Shown: one piece after another, positions 7,787-17,615 of the stretch
Position numbering within the stretch: the first letter of the stretch is position 1
Layout of the letters: every line of letters begins with the position of its first letter
Assembly: GCF_014836445.1 (NCBI RefSeq)
Contig: NZ_JACSQV010000013.1
Location: forward strand, 35,608-99,607
DNA length: 64,000 bases
Source of the DNA: Cellulomonas avistercoris
GTDB taxonomy: Bacteria > Actinomycetota > Actinomycetes > Actinomycetales > Cellulomonadaceae
Direction: 5' to 3'
The notes under the pieces: model-generated
Database searches by the model: none
Told to the model about the DNA's origin: nothing
What the model saw: only the letters and a program-made list of their open reading frames with translations
Made by a program: the position numbers and the translations under genes

Positions 7787-9946
7787 ATGCCCCCGCACAC
7801 CGCCGCGCCCGCGAACGCCGTCGACCGGGTCGCGCTGCGCGCGCAGGCCGAGGAGGTGCTGCGCCAGCTCGTCGGGCGCCCGGACGCGCGGCTGCACGAG
7901 GACCAGTGGCAGGCCGTCGAGGCGCTCGTCGCGGACCGGCGCCGCGTGCTCGTGGTGCAGCGCACGGGGTGGGGCAAGTCCGCCGTCTACTTCGTCGCGA
8001 CCGCGCTGCTGCGTCGCGGGGCCGCCGGTCCGCCGCGTGGTGCCACGATCATCGTGTCCCCGCTGCTCGCGCTCATGCGCAACCAGGTGGACGCCGCGCG
8101 CCGCGCCGGCATCGCGGCCGAGACGCTCAACTCGGCCAACCAGCAGGACTGGCAGGACGTGCACGCGCGGATCGCCGCCGGCGAGGTCGACGTGCTCCTC
8201 GTCTCCCCCGAGCGGCTCAACAACCCCGGCTTCCGGGACGAGGTCCTGCCGCGGCTCGCCGCGGACGCCGGCCTCGTCGTGGTGGACGAGGCGCACTGCG
8301 TGTCCGACTGGGGGCACGACTTCCGGCCCGACTACCGGCGCATCGGGACGCTGCTGGCGGACCTGCCCGCCGGCGTGCCGGTCCTCGCGACGACCGCCAC
8401 GGCGAACGAGCGCGTCACGGCGGACGTCGCCGAGCAGCTCGCCGTGACCGACGCCGGCGTCACGGCGCAGGACGGCACGCTCGTGCTGCGCGGCACGCTC
8501 GACCGCCCGAGCCTGCGCCTGCAGGTCACGCAGCTGCCCGACGTCGCGACGCGGCTGGCGTGGCTCGCCGCGACCCTGCCGACGCTCGAGGGCTCGGGCA
8601 TCGTGTACTGCCTGACGATCGCCGCGGTCGACCAGGTGACCGAGCACCTGCGCTCCGCCGGGCTCGACGTGCGCGCGTACACGGGGCAGACCGACCCGAC
8701 GGAGCGCGAGTCGATCGAGGCGGACCTGCTCGCGAACCGCGTGAAGGCCCTGGTCGCGACGTCGGCGCTCGGCATGGGCTACGACAAGCCCGACCTGGGC
8801 TTCGTCGTGCACATGGGTGCGCCGTCCTCGCCGATCGCCTACTACCAGCAGGTCGGGCGCGCCGGGCGCGCGACGGCGCGCGCCGACGTCGTCCTGCTGC
8901 CCGGCCACGACGACCAGGCGATCTGGGAGTGGTTCGCGTCGACCGCGTTCCCGCCCGAGGACCAGGTCCGCGCGACGCTCGCGGCGCTCGACGCCCAGGG
9001 CACGCTGTCGACGGCAGCGCTCGAGACGTTCGTCAGCCTGCGCCGCAGCCGCCTCGAGGGGATGCTCAAGGTGCTCGACGTCGACGGTGCCGTGCGCCGT
9101 GTGCGGGGCGGCTGGGAGTCGACCGGGCGGCCGTGGACCTACGACGGCGAGCGGTACGCGCGCGTCACCGCGGCCCGGCGGGCCGAGCAGCAGACCATGC
9201 TCGACTACCAGGCCACCGACGGCTGCCGCATGGCCTTCCTGCGCGCCGCGCTCGACGACCCCGAGCTGCCCGAGGGCTGGCGCTGCGGCCGGTGCGACCG
9301 GTGCACGGGGACGGCCGTCGGCGCCGTGCCCGACGCCTCGGCCGTGGACCACGCGCGCGAGCTGCTCGCGGTGCCCGGCGAGCCCGTCACGGCACGCCGG
9401 CAGTGGCCGTCCGGCCTGAGCACGCTCGGTCTCGACCTCAAGGGCCGCATCGCGGCCGGCGAGCAGGTGGGCGAGGGACGTGCGGTCGGGCGGCTCGACG
9501 CGCTCGGCTGGGGCGGTCCGCTGCGCGAGGCCCTGCGCGAGCAGGTGCCCTCCGAGCTGCCGGCGAACCTGCGCCCGGCGGTCCGCACGGTGCTCGACGC
9601 GTGGGGCCCGCAGGTGGACGCGGTCGTCGCGGTCGCCTCCGAGAGCCGTGCCGCGCTGGTGGAGCACCTCGCCGCGGGCACGGCGCGCCTGCTGGGCGTC
9701 CCGCTGCTGGGCGCGCTCGTGCCCACCGGGTCGCCGGCCCGGCACGACGTGAACTCGGCGCAGCGGCTCGCCGACGTGCTGCGCCACCTCGACCTGCCGC
9801 CCGACGTCGCCGAGGGCGTCGACGGGCTGCGGGTCCTGCTGGTCGACGACCGCACCGACACCGGGTGGACGCTGACGGTCGCCGGACGCATGCTGCGCCG
9901 CGCGGGCGCGACCGAGGTGCTGCCGTTCGTCCTCGGGGTGGGCTGA
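7787..9946 (+). CDS. RecQ-family DNA helicase with C-terminal phosphoribosyltransferase-like domain
   Basis: A 719-residue ATP-dependent helicase. Residues about 35-360 are the superfamily 2 core: Walker A RTGWGKSA (59-66), DEAH (167-170), the RecQ aromatic loop [18 protein letters not shown], and motif [11 protein letters not shown] four-cysteine zinc site follows (TDGCRM and RCGRCDRC, about residues 480-508). Instead of an HRDC domain, the last 130 or so residues look like a type I phosphoribosyltransferase: an AVASESR strand-loop and [11 protein letters not shown] (from residue 683), which resembles the PRPP-binding motif. It would unwind DNA in repair; the role of the extra domain is unknown. 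It lies on the plus strand between hisC and hisD. ATG 7787 follows TACGCT, giving a leaderless mRNA. Confidence 0.88.
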   Translation: MPPHTAAPANAVDRVALRAQAEEVLRQLVGRPDARLHEDQWQAVEALVADRRRVLVVQRTGWGKSAVYFVATALLRRGAAGPPRGATIIVSPLLALMRNQVDAARRAGIAAETLNSANQQDWQDVHARIAAGEVDVLLVSPERLNNPGFRDEVLPRLAADAGLVVVDEAHCVSDWGHDFRPDYRRIGTLLADLPAGVPVLATTATANERVTADVAEQLAVTDAGVTAQDGTLVLRGTLDRPSLRLQVTQLPDVATRLAWLAATLPTLEGSGIVYCLTIAAVDQVTEHLRSAGLDVRAYTGQTDPTERESIEADLLANRVKALVATSALGMGYDKPDLGFVVHMGAPSSPIAYYQQVGRAGRATARADVVLLPGHDDQAIWEWFASTAFPPEDQVRATLAALDAQGTLSTAALETFVSLRRSRLEGMLKVLDVDGAVRRVRGGWESTGRPWTYDGERYARVTAARRAEQQTMLDYQATDGCRMAFLRAALDDPELPEGWRCGRCDRCTGTAVGAVPDASAVDHARELLAVPGEPVTARRQWPSGLSTLGLDLKGRIAAGEQVGEGRAVGRLDALGWGGPLREALREQVPSELPANLRPAVRTVLDAWGPQVDAVVAVASESRAALVEHLAAGTARLLGVPLLGALVPTGSPARHDVNSAQRLADVLRHLDLPPDVAEGVDGLRVLLVDDRTDTGWTLTVAGRMLRRAGATEVLPFVLGVG

Positions 9947-9977
9947 GCGCTCGGGCCGCAGCGGGTGCGGTGCCGCG

Positions 9978-11300
9978 TCAGAACCGCGCGCGGACCGCCT
10001 CGCCGTGGGCGGGCAGGCCCTCGGCGTCGGCGAGGGCGACCACCCGGTCCGCCACGGCCGCGAGCGCGTCGGCGTCGTACTCGACGACCTGCACGGCGCG
10101 CAGGAACGAGTGCACGCCCAGGCCGCTCGAGAAGTGCGCGCACCCGCCCGTGGGCAGGACGTGGTTCGACCCCGCCATGTAGTCGCCGAGCGACACCGGC
10201 GACCACGGCCCCACGAAGATGGCACCGGCGCTCGTGACGCGCTCCGCCCACGCCGCGGCGTCGACCGTCTGGATCTCGAGGTGCTCGGCGCCGTAGGCGT
10301 TGACGACGTCCAGACCGGCCTCGAGGTCGTCCACGAGGACGATCGCCGACTGGGTCCCCCGCAGCGCGGCCGCGACCCGGTCGCGGTTCGCGGTGACCTC
10401 CACCAGGTCGACGAGCTTGGCCTCGACGGCCCCGGCCAGCTCGACCGACGGCGTGACGAGCACGGCCGCGGCCAGCGGGTCGTGCTCGGCCTGCGAGACG
10501 AGGTCGGCGGCGACGTGCACGGGGTCGGCCGTCCCGTCGGCGAGGATCGCGATCTCCGTCGGGCCGGCCTCCGAGTCGATCCCCACGAGCCCGCGCACGA
10601 GCCGCTTGGCGGCGGCCACGTACACGTTGCCCGGTCCGGTGATGACGTCGACCGGCTCGCACAGCGTCTCGCCGTCGACGTCGTCACTGCCGTCCGCGCC
10701 GTACGCGAGCATCGCGACCGCCTGCGCACCGCCTGCGGCGTACACCTCGTCGACACCGAGCAGCGCGCACGTCGCGAGGACAACCGGGTCCGGCAGGCCG
10801 TCGCGGTCCTTCTGCGGCGGGGAGACCACCGCGAGGGACCCGACGCCCGCCTCCTGCGCCGCGACGACGTTCATGACGACGGACGAGGGGTACACGGCCA
10901 GCCCGCCCGGCACGTACAGGCCCACGCGCCGCACGGGGAGCCAGCGCTGGCGCACCTGGGCGCCCGGCGCGACCTCGACCGTGAAGTCCTGGGGGCGCTG
11001 CGCGGCGTGCACGCGCCGCACGCGCGCGATCGTCTCCTCGAGCGCCTCGCGCACCTGCGGGTCGATGGCCGCGGTCGCACCGGCGAGGACGTCGGCCGGC
11101 ACCCGCAGATAGGCCGGCCGCACACCGTCGAACCGCTCGGCCAGGTCACGGAGTGCGGCCGCGCCCCGTGTGCGCACGTCCTCGAGGATCGGAGCGACGA
11201 CCGCCGTGGCGTGCTCGACGTCGAGCTCCGCCCGGGGCAGCTCGGCGAGGAGCTCACGACGCGACGGACGGCGACCGCGGAGGTCGATGCGGGAGATCAC
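9978..11300 (-). CDS. hisD: Histidinol dehydrogenase
   Basis: A 440-residue NAD- and zinc-dependent enzyme that oxidises histidinol to histidine in two steps, the end of the pathway. Typical segments are [12 protein letters not shown], the [12 protein letters not shown] loop, [13 protein letters not shown] and, near the C-terminus, NHVLPTGG. Length is normal. GTG at 11300 lies 7 bases after TAGACT, the same -10 sequence as hisC, so hisD seems to have a matching leaderless promoter although RecQ separates it from the remaining his genes. It converges on RecQ with a 31-base gap and no obvious terminator. Confidence 0.95.
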   Translation of the reverse strand: MISRIDLRGRRPSRRELLAELPRAELDVEHATAVVAPILEDVRTRGAAALRDLAERFDGVRPAYLRVPADVLAGATAAIDPQVREALEETIARVRRVHAAQRPQDFTVEVAPGAQVRQRWLPVRRVGLYVPGGLAVYPSSVVMNVVAAQEAGVGSLAVVSPPQKDRDGLPDPVVLATCALLGVDEVYAAGGAQAVAMLAYGADGSDDVDGETLCEPVDVITGPGNVYVAAAKRLVRGLVGIDSEAGPTEIAILADGTADPVHVAADLVSQAEHDPLAAAVLVTPSVELAGAVEAKLVDLVEVTANRDRVAAALRGTQSAIVLVDDLEAGLDVVNAYGAEHLEIQTVDAAAWAERVTSAGAIFVGPWSPVSLGDYMAGSNHVLPTGGCAHFSSGLGVHSFLRAVQVVEYDADALAAVADRVVALADAEGLPAHGEAVRARF

Positions 11301-11307
11301 GGCGTCG

Positions 11308-11313
11308 AGTCTA
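11308..11313 (-). promoter_or_regulatory. -10 element (TAGACT) for hisD
   Basis: TAGACT on the minus strand ends 7 bases before the hisD GTG; the hexamer and the following CG are identical to those before hisC. Confidence 0.5.
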
Positions 11314-11357
11314 GGCCGGGCCCCGTGCCACCGCCGCGACGTTTCTCGCCGCCGGGG

Positions 11358-11864
11358 TCAGCCGGCGTCCGCGTAGCGTGCGCTGCGCTCGCCGTAGAGC
11401 TCGTCCCACGCCCGGACGGGCCGCCCCGCACAGTGGTCGTCGAGCTGGTCGAGGAGCACGTGCCAGCCCCCGCCGTACCCGCGCGCGGCGGCCGCGTCGA
11501 GCGCCGTGTGCCGGAGGACGAGCAGCGCGCCCTCCCCGTCCTGCTCGACGGTCGCCCGCACGCGGGACTCGCGCTCCCCGGGGAAGCGCCACGTGAGCTC
11601 GAGGACGCGCGGCGGCTCGCACAGGAGGATCTCGCCGTGCGCGACGTCGTCGGCGTCCGGGCGGTCCTCTCCCATGCGCAGCTCGTACGTCCCGCCCTGC
11701 CGCAGGTCCCCGTGGAGGGCGCCGAGCCACCGCCGCGCCCGGTCCGGGTCGGTCACGGCGTCCCACAGGTCCTCGGGCGTCGTCGCGTAGGGCCGGCGGA
11801 ACGTGACCTCGGCGGCGTCCGGACCGATCGTGACGGTGCCGTCGTCGGGCGTGCGTGCGCTCAT
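11358..11864 (-). CDS. SRPBCC (AHSA1-type) domain protein
   Basis: A 168-residue START-like hydrophobic-cavity protein of the AHSA1/SRPBCC group. Typical segments are FRRPYATTPEDLWDAVTDP, RRWLGALHGDLRQGG, EPPRVLELTW, and a C-terminal GGGWHVLLDQLDDH. Such proteins bind a small hydrophobic ligand or act as simple enzymes; the ligand is unknown. Its ATG overlaps the stop of the ArsR gene by 4 bases (ATGA). ArsR-SRPBCC pairs are common in actinobacteria, with the repressor controlling the operon, so the ligand may be what the regulator or its pathway responds to. Confidence 0.85.
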   Translation of the reverse strand: MSARTPDDGTVTIGPDAAEVTFRRPYATTPEDLWDAVTDPDRARRWLGALHGDLRQGGTYELRMGEDRPDADDVAHGEILLCEPPRVLELTWRFPGERESRVRATVEQDGEGALLVLRHTALDAAAARGYGGGWHVLLDQLDDHCAGRPVRAWDELYGERSARYADAG

Positions 11865-12247
11865 GCGTCCTCCTCCTGGTGCGTGCTCGTCGCGCGGGTC
11901 CCCGCGCCGTCCTGCGCCCGGCCCGGCACCGTGCGCCGTCCGCGCGCGACCTCGGTCGCGAGCGCGTCGAGCCGCGGCGACCAGTCCCGCACGACCGACG
12001 CCGCCCAGCGTCCGACCTCGTCGACCGCCTCCGGCCGCACCGCGTACAGCCGCGTCGTCCCGCGGGGTCGCGCGACGACCAGGCCGGCCTCGCGCAGCAC
12101 CCGCAGGTGACGCGAGACCGCGGGCTGGCTGATGCCGAAGTCGGCGCCCACGGCTGCGGCGAGCTCGCCCGCCGGTCGCTCGCCCGCGCCGATGAGCTCG
12201 ACGAGGCGGCGGCGGACGGGATCACCGAGGGCGTCCATGGGGTGCAC
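11861..12247 (-). CDS. ArsR-family winged-helix transcriptional regulator
   Basis: A 128-residue DNA-binding repressor. The winged helix covers about residues 3-85: DALGDPVRRRLVELI, the recognition helix GISQPAVSRHLRVLREAGLV and the wing RPRGTTRLYAV. No cysteine metal site of the ArsR/SmtB kind is present, so it is more likely a ligand-independent or small-molecule type. GTG at 12247 is read as the start because CATACT ends 5 bases before it, with TTGCGT 18 bases further upstream; ATG at 12238 is the alternative. It is co-transcribed with the SRPBCC gene and diverges from the S4 gene. Confidence 0.87.
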   Translation of the reverse strand: MHPMDALGDPVRRRLVELIGAGERPAGELAAAVGADFGISQPAVSRHLRVLREAGLVVARPRGTTRLYAVRPEAVDEVGRWAASVVRDWSPRLDALATEVARGRRTVPGRAQDGAGTRATSTHQEEDA

Positions 12248-12252
12248 GAGCC

Positions 12253-12306
12253 AGTATGTGATCGCCTAGTTAAATAACGCAAGGGTGAAGGATCGCCTGC
12301 GACACT
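12253..12306. promoter_or_regulatory. Divergent promoter region of the ArsR and S4 genes
   Basis: On the minus strand, TTGCGT and CATACT with an 18-base spacer form a good promoter for the ArsR gene. On the plus strand, GACACT (12301-12306) ends 6 bases before the S4 GTG. GATCGCCT occurs twice (12260-12267 and 12291-12298), 31 bases apart, flanking an unusually AT-rich core. It is a plausible ArsR operator. Confidence 0.45.
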
Positions 12307-12312
12307 GGGGAG

Positions 12313-12525
12313 GTGACCCACGACGACGAGCCCATCCGCCTCGGCCAGTTCCTCAAGCTCGGGGGCATCGCGGACACCGGCGGCCAGGCCCGCGCGCTGC
12401 TCGACGACGGCGCCGTCACCGTGAACGGCGAGCCCGAGACCCGTCGCGGCCGGCAGCTGCGGCCCGGCGACGTGGTCGAGGTCGACCTCCCCGGTGGCGT
12501 GCAGCGCGCGACCGTCGAGGGCTGA
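12313..12525 (+). CDS. S4-domain RNA-binding protein
   Basis: A 70-residue protein consisting almost only of an S4 RNA-binding domain: IRLGQFLKLGGIADTGGQARALLDDGAVTVNG is the core helix-turn-strand (about residues 8-39), followed by RRGRQLRPGDVVEV. Short S4 proteins of this kind (YaaA, YbcJ and RqcP-like groups) bind structured RNA or ribosomes; which group this belongs to I cannot tell. GTG at 12313 is preceded by GACACT and six bases, so the mRNA is probably leaderless, although the GGGGAG between could also help binding. It converges with dnaE1 15 bases downstream. Confidence 0.8.
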   Translation: MTHDDEPIRLGQFLKLGGIADTGGQARALLDDGAVTVNGEPETRRGRQLRPGDVVEVDLPGGVQRATVEG

Positions 12526-12540
12526 CGCCCGCGCGTCGCG

Positions 12541-15500
12541 TCAGGAGGCCAGGCAGCTCGGCCCGAGCAGCGCCTTGAGGTCACCGAACAGCGACGGCGA
12601 GCGCTCGACCCGCAGGCCGTCGTCGAGCCGCATGAGGACGGCCCGGCCCGGGCTCGTCAGCCGCAGGTGCACCTCGGTGACGCCGGGGTGCGTCGAGAGC
12701 ACCTCGCGCAGCCGCTCCACCACGGGCGGGGTGCAGCGGCCCTCCGACAACGACACCACCACCGGCGAGTCCGCACCCTGCGACGTGTCGGGGATCGACA
12801 CCTCCATCGCCTGCAGCTGCATCGTGTCGTCACGGCGACGCACGCGCCCCCGCACGACCAGGACCGCGTCCTCGGCCAGCACGGTCGAGTAGGCGAGGTA
12901 CGTCTCGCCGAAGAACATGATCTCGACGGAGCCCTCCATGTCCTCGAGGGTCACCGCCGCCCACGGGTTGCCCTGCTTGGACATCTTGCGCTGCAGGCTC
13001 GTCACCAGGCCCGCGACCACGACGGTCGACCCGTCCGGCCGCGCCTCGTCGGCGTTCAGGGTCGCGATCGACACGTCCGCCTGCGAGGACAGGACGTGCT
13101 CGAGCCCCGACAGCGGGTGGTCGGAGACGTACAGCCCGAGCATCTCCCGCTCGAACGCGAGTCGCTGCTTCTTGTCCCAGTCCGGCAGGTCCGGGATCGT
13201 CACGGCGATGCCGGAGCCGGTCTCGTCCTCGCCCGCCAGGTCGGCGAAGAGGTCGAACTGCCCCGTGGCCTCCTTGCGCTTGACGTCGATCACCGCGTCG
13301 ACGGCCTGCTCGTGCACGAGCAGCAGCGCGCGGCGCGGGTGCCCGAGCGAGTCGAACGCCCCCGCCTTGATGAGCGACTCGATGGTCCGCTTGTTGCAGA
13401 CCACGGCCGGCACCTTGTCGAGGAAGTCGGTGAAGGACGTGAAGGCGCCCTTCTCCTCACGGGCCGCCACGATCGCGTCGACCACGTTCGCGCCGACGTT
13501 GCGCACCGCGGTCAGGCCGAAGCGGATGTCCACCCCGACGGCCGTGAAGTTGGCGGACGACGAGTTGACGTCCGGCGGCAGCACCGTGATGCCCATGTGC
13601 CGGCACTCGCCGAGGTACAGCGCCGACTTGTCCTTGTCGTCGCGGACGCTCGTGAGCAGCGCCGCCATGTACTCGGTCGGGTAGTTCGCCTTGAGGAACC
13701 CGGTCCAGTACGACACCACGCCGTAGGCCGCCGAGTGCGCCTTGTTGAACGCGTAGCCGGCGAACGGCACGAGGACGTCCCACACGGCCTGGATCGCGGC
13801 GTCGGAGTACCCGCGCTCGCGCATGCCCGCCTGGAAGGGCACGAACTCCTTGTCGAGCACCTCCTGCTTCTTCTTGCCCATCGCACGACGCAGCAGGTCG
13901 GCCTGTCCGAGCGAGTAGCCGGCGAGCACCTGGGCGGCCTTCTGGACCTGCTCCTGGTACACGATCAGGCCGTGCGTGACGCCCACCACGTCCTGGAGCG
14001 GCTCGACGAGCTCGGGGTGGATCGGCTCGATCTCCTGCAGGCCGTTCTTGCGCAGCGCGTAGTTGACGTGCGAGTTCATGCCCATCGGGCCGGGCCGGTA
14101 CAGCGCGATGACGGCGGAGATGTCCTCGAAGTTGTCGGGCCGCATCTGACGCAGCAGCGACCGCATCGGCCCGCCGTCGAGCTGGAAGACGCCGAGCGTG
14201 TCGCCCCGGCCCAGCAGCTCGTAGGTCGCCGGGTCGTCGAGCGGGACCTCCTCGATGAGGATCGCCGGCTTGCCGTTCATCACGATGTTCTCGAGCGCGT
14301 CGTCGAGGATCGTCAGGTTGCGCAGGCCCAGGAAGTCCATCTTGATCAGCCCGAGCGCCTCGGACGCCGGCTGGTCGAACTGCGTGATGATCGCGCCGTC
14401 CTGGGGACGCTTCATGATCGGGATGATGTCGAGCAGCGGCTCGCTCGACATGATGACGCCGGCCGCGTGCACGCCCCACTGACGCTTGAGGTTCTCCAGG
14501 CCGCGCGCGGTCTCGAGCACGCGCTGCGCCTCGGGGTCCGCCGCGACGACCTGCCGGAACTCGTCGGCCTCGGCGTACCGGGGGTGCTCGGGGTCGTACA
14601 TGCCGGACAGCGGGATGTCCTTGCCCATCACGGGCGGCGGCATGGCCTTGGTGAGCTTCTCCCCCATGGCGAAGGGGAAGCCCAGCACGCGCGACGCGTC
14701 CTTGAGCGCCTGCTTGGCCTTGATGGTGCCGTACGTGACGATCTGGCAGACCCGGTCGTCGCCGTACTTGTCGCTCACGTACCGGATGACCTCACCGCGA
14801 CGGCGCTCGTCGAAGTCGACGTCGACGTCGGGCCAGGACACGCGCTCGGGGTTGAGGAACCGCTCGAAGATCAGACCGTGCTCGAGCGGGTCGAGCTCGG
14901 TGATGCCGACCGCGTACGACGCCATCGACCCGGCCGCGGACCCACGACCGGGGCCCACCCGGATGCCCTGCTTCTTGGCCCAGTTGATGAAGTCGGCGAC
15001 GACGAGGAAGTAGCCCGAGAAGCCGAGCTGCGTGATGACGCCCGTCTCGTAGTCCGCCTGCTTGCGCACGGCGTCCGGGACCGACCCGTGGTACCGGCGC
15101 AGGAGGCCCTTCTCGACCTCCTTGATGAACCAGGAGTCCTCGTTCTCGCCCGCGGGGACGGGGAAGCGCGGCATGTAGTTGGCGCCGGTGTTGAACTTCA
15201 CGTCGCACTGCTCGGCGACCAGGAGCGTGTTGTCGCACGCCTCCGGCAGCTCGGCCCACGTGCGGCGCATCTCCGCCGCCGACTTCACGTAGTACCCCGT
15301 GCCCCCGAACGCGAACCGGCTGCCGCCCTGGTCGCTGGTCGGCTCGTCGAGGGTGGAACCCGACTGCACCGCGAGCAGCACCTCGTGCGCGTGGGCGTCC
15401 TCCTCGCGCGTGTAGTGCAGGTCGTTGGTCGCGACGAGCGGTGCGCCGATGCCCTCGGCGACGCGCAGCAGGTCCTTGATCACGCGGCGCTCGATGTCGA

Positions 15501-16104
15501 GGCCGTGGTCCATGACCTCGATGAAGAAGTGGTCCTTGCCGAAGATGTCCTGCAGCTCGCCCGCCGCGCGCAGCGCCTCGTCGTAGTGGCCCAGGCGCAG
15601 CCGCGTCTGGATCTCGCCCGAGGGACACCCGCTCGTCGCGATCAGGCCGTCCGCGTACCGCGAGAGCAGCTCGCGGTCCATCCGGGGCCACTTGCCCATC
15701 TGGCCCTCGACGGAGGCGAGCGACCCCATCCGGAACAGGTTGTGCATGCCCTCGGTGGTGCGGCTCAGCAGCGTCAGGTGCGTGTAGGCGCCGCGCGCCG
15801 AGACGTCGTCGGCCGCCTGGTGCGCCTCGCCCCACCGGACGCGGTTCTGGTCGAACCGGCTGGTGCCCGGGGTGACGTACGCCTCGACGCCGATGATGGG
15901 CTTGATGCCCCGGTCCGTCGCCTTCTGCCAGAACTCGAACGCGCCGAACAGGTAGCCGTGGTCGGTGATCGCCATCGCCGTCTGACCCAGACGGCCCGCC
16001 TCGTCGAGCATCTCGCCGATGCGTGCCGCCCCGTCGAGCATCGAGTACTCGCTGTGCACGTGGAGGTGGACGAAAGACGGGTCCGGGGATCCTCCAGCAG
16101 CCAT
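12541..16104 (-). CDS. dnaE1: DNA polymerase III alpha subunit (DnaE1)
   Basis: The 1187-residue replicative polymerase. The N-terminal PHP domain (about residues 1-280) starts with HLHVHSEYSMLDG, whose histidines bind metal; in actinobacterial DnaE1 this domain supplies proofreading. The palm domain holds the catalytic aspartates in PDVDVDFDE, the fingers follow, and near the C-terminus lies an OB fold (VVVAGLVTSLQRKMSKQGN). The length matches the housekeeping DnaE1 rather than the shorter error-prone DnaE2. ATG at 16104 follows TAGGAT by 7 bases, so the mRNA is probably leaderless. RluD-type synthase and lspA are upstream on the same strand. Confidence 0.96.
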   Translation of the reverse strand: MAAGGSPDPSFVHLHVHSEYSMLDGAARIGEMLDEAGRLGQTAMAITDHGYLFGAFEFWQKATDRGIKPIIGVEAYVTPGTSRFDQNRVRWGEAHQAADDVSARGAYTHLTLLSRTTEGMHNLFRMGSLASVEGQMGKWPRMDRELLSRYADGLIATSGCPSGEIQTRLRLGHYDEALRAAGELQDIFGKDHFFIEVMDHGLDIERRVIKDLLRVAEGIGAPLVATNDLHYTREEDAHAHEVLLAVQSGSTLDEPTSDQGGSRFAFGGTGYYVKSAAEMRRTWAELPEACDNTLLVAEQCDVKFNTGANYMPRFPVPAGENEDSWFIKEVEKGLLRRYHGSVPDAVRKQADYETGVITQLGFSGYFLVVADFINWAKKQGIRVGPGRGSAAGSMASYAVGITELDPLEHGLIFERFLNPERVSWPDVDVDFDERRRGEVIRYVSDKYGDDRVCQIVTYGTIKAKQALKDASRVLGFPFAMGEKLTKAMPPPVMGKDIPLSGMYDPEHPRYAEADEFRQVVAADPEAQRVLETARGLENLKRQWGVHAAGVIMSSEPLLDIIPIMKRPQDGAIITQFDQPASEALGLIKMDFLGLRNLTILDDALENIVMNGKPAILIEEVPLDDPATYELLGRGDTLGVFQLDGGPMRSLLRQMRPDNFEDISAVIALYRPGPMGMNSHVNYALRKNGLQEIEPIHPELVEPLQDVVGVTHGLIVYQEQVQKAAQVLAGYSLGQADLLRRAMGKKKQEVLDKEFVPFQAGMRERGYSDAAIQAVWDVLVPFAGYAFNKAHSAAYGVVSYWTGFLKANYPTEYMAALLTSVRDDKDKSALYLGECRHMGITVLPPDVNSSSANFTAVGVDIRFGLTAVRNVGANVVDAIVAAREEKGAFTSFTDFLDKVPAVVCNKRTIESLIKAGAFDSLGHPRRALLLVHEQAVDAVIDVKRKEATGQFDLFADLAGEDETGSGIAVTIPDLPDWDKKQRLAFEREMLGLYVSDHPLSGLEHVLSSQADVSIATLNADEARPDGSTVVVAGLVTSLQRKMSKQGNPWAAVTLEDMEGSVEIMFFGETYLAYSTVLAEDAVLVVRGRVRRRDDTMQLQAMEVSIPDTSQGADSPVVVSLSEGRCTPPVVERLREVLSTHPGVTEVHLRLTSPGRAVLMRLDDGLRVERSPSLFGDLKALLGPSCLAS

Positions 16105-16111
16105 GAGGGCG

Positions 16112-16117
16112 ATCCTA
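16112..16117 (-). promoter_or_regulatory. -10 element (TAGGAT) for dnaE1
   Basis: TAGGAT on the minus strand ends 7 bases before the dnaE1 ATG at 16104 and within the 30-base gap to the previous gene, so dnaE1 has its own leaderless promoter. Confidence 0.5.
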
Positions 16118-16134
16118 CGTCGCCCCGCCGACGC

Positions 16135-17070
16135 TCAGGAGTACGCACCCCGGAGCGTCTCGAGGGCTGCGGCGAGGTCGTCGGGGTACTCGCTGGTCGC
16201 CTCGAACCACTGCCCCGTCCCCGGGTGCTCGAACCCCAGGCGCATCGCGTGCAGCCACTGCCGCGTCAGGCCGAGGCGCTCGGCGAGCGCCGGGTCCGCG
16301 CCGTACGTGAGGTCCCCCACGAGGCTGTGCCGCAGCGCGGCGAAGTGCACGCGGATCTGGTGCGTGCGACCCGTCTCCAGGTGCACCTCCACTAGCGACG
16401 CGCCCGGCAGCATCTCCAGGACCTCGTAGTGCGTGACCGACGGCTTGCCATCGGCGACGACCGCGAACTTCCAGTCCGAGGACGGGTGCCGGCCGATCGG
16501 CGCGTCGATGGTCCCCGTGGTCGGCGACGGGTGCCCCTGCGCGAGCGCGTGGTAGACCTTCTCGACCGTGCGCTCCTTGAAGGCGCGCTTGAGGGCCGTG
16601 TAGGCGTGCTCGCTCTTGGCGACGACCATGAGGCCCGACGTGCCGGCGTCGAGGCGGTGCACGATGCCCTGCCGCTCGGCCGCGCCCGACGTCGAGATCC
16701 GGTACCCGGTCGCCGCGAGCGCACCGACCACGGTCGGCCCCGACCAGCCCGGTGACGGGTGGGCCGCGACGCCGACCGGCTTGTCGATGACGACGAGGTC
16801 GTCGTCGTCGTGCACGATCCGCATGCCGGGCACGGGCTCGGGCACCACGGCCGGGGCCGTCGGCGCGGCAGGCGTCAGGTCGACCTCGAGGTACGCGCCG
16901 GCGACGAGCCGGTCGGACTTGCCGGCGGGGCGGCCGTCGACGCGCACGGCGCCCTCGGCCGCGAGCTCCGCGGCGCGCGTGCGGGACAGGCCGAGCAGCC
17001 GCGCGAGTGCGGCGTCGACGCGCTCCCCCGCCAGCCCGTCGGGCACGGGCAGCGCCCGCGTGCCGCTCAC
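16135..17070 (-). CDS. RluD-family 23S rRNA pseudouridine synthase
   Basis: A 311-residue enzyme that isomerises uridines in large-subunit rRNA. An S4 domain lies near the N-terminus ([25 protein letters not shown], about residues 17-42 read in parts), followed by the RluA/RluD catalytic fold with the active-site aspartate in [10 protein letters not shown], the VVIDKP segment and the RTHQIRVH motif. It resembles mycobacterial Rv1540, which also sits just after lspA. GTG at 17070 overlaps the lspA stop by 4 bases (GTGA). Which rRNA position is modified cannot be read from the sequence. Confidence 0.92.
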   Translation of the reverse strand: MSGTRALPVPDGLAGERVDAALARLLGLSRTRAAELAAEGAVRVDGRPAGKSDRLVAGAYLEVDLTPAAPTAPAVVPEPVPGMRIVHDDDDLVVIDKPVGVAAHPSPGWSGPTVVGALAATGYRISTSGAAERQGIVHRLDAGTSGLMVVAKSEHAYTALKRAFKERTVEKVYHALAQGHPSPTTGTIDAPIGRHPSSDWKFAVVADGKPSVTHYEVLEMLPGASLVEVHLETGRTHQIRVHFAALRHSLVGDLTYGADPALAERLGLTRQWLHAMRLGFEHPGTGQWFEATSEYPDDLAAALETLRGAYS

Positions 17071-17615
17071 GCGGCACCGTCCGGTGCGTCGACCTCGGCC
17101 GTGCGGTCCTCGTCGTGCCGCTCGTCGCGCGTGCCGTCGACGTGGACGCCCCGGGCGGTGAGCCACACGATGAGCGCGGCCGCGACGACGATCGCGATGT
17201 CCGCGACGTTGCCGACGAAGAGCCGGCCGTAGGCGAGGAAGTCGATGACGTGGCCGCGCAGCGGACCTGGCTCGCGGAGCAGCCGGTCCGCGAGGTTGCC
17301 CAGCGCTCCGCCGAGCAGCAGACCGAGCGCGACGGCCCAGCCCCCCGACCCGATCCGTCGCGACACCCGGGCGATGACGACGACGACGACCACCGCGACG
17401 ATCGTCAGCACCCACGTCATCCCGGTGGCGATCGAGAGCGCCGCTCCCGGGTTGCGCACGAGCTGCAGCCCGAACAGGTCACCCAGGAGGGCCGTGCGCT
17501 CGCGCGGCTCGAGCGCGTGGACCGCCCACACCTTCGTGAGCTGGTCGATCACGAGCACGAGCACCGTGAGCCCCACGAGGCCCCGGAGCAGTCGGCGACG
17601 ACGCTCCGGTGGCAC
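17067..17615 (-). CDS. lspA: Lipoprotein signal peptidase (signal peptidase II)
   Basis: A 182-residue membrane aspartyl protease that cleaves signal peptides from lipoproteins ahead of the lipidated cysteine. The four membrane helices and family motifs are clear: [22 protein letters not shown] (first catalytic Asp) and [18 protein letters not shown] (second Asp). GTG at 17615 (VPPERRRR) is the only sensible start close to the first helix, because the same frame stays open far upstream through a GC-rich tract. A charged tail follows the last helix. It would process the lipoproteins at 2001 and 43868 in this window. It is coupled to the RluD gene. Confidence 0.92.
   Translation of the reverse strand: MPPERRRRLLRGLVGLTVLVLVIDQLTKVWAVHALEPRERTALLGDLFGLQLVRNPGAALSIATGMTWVLTIVAVVVVVVIARVSRRIGSGGWAVALGLLLGGALGNLADRLLREPGPLRGHVIDFLAYGRLFVGNVADIAIVVAAALIVWLTARGVHVDGTRDERHDEDRTAEVDAPDGAA

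Noticed and set aside
12667..16395. Open plus-strand frame of over 1200 codons opposite dnaE1
   Set aside because: It is rich in Arg, His and Val without any family motif and mirrors dnaE1 codons; stops are rare in such GC-rich DNA.
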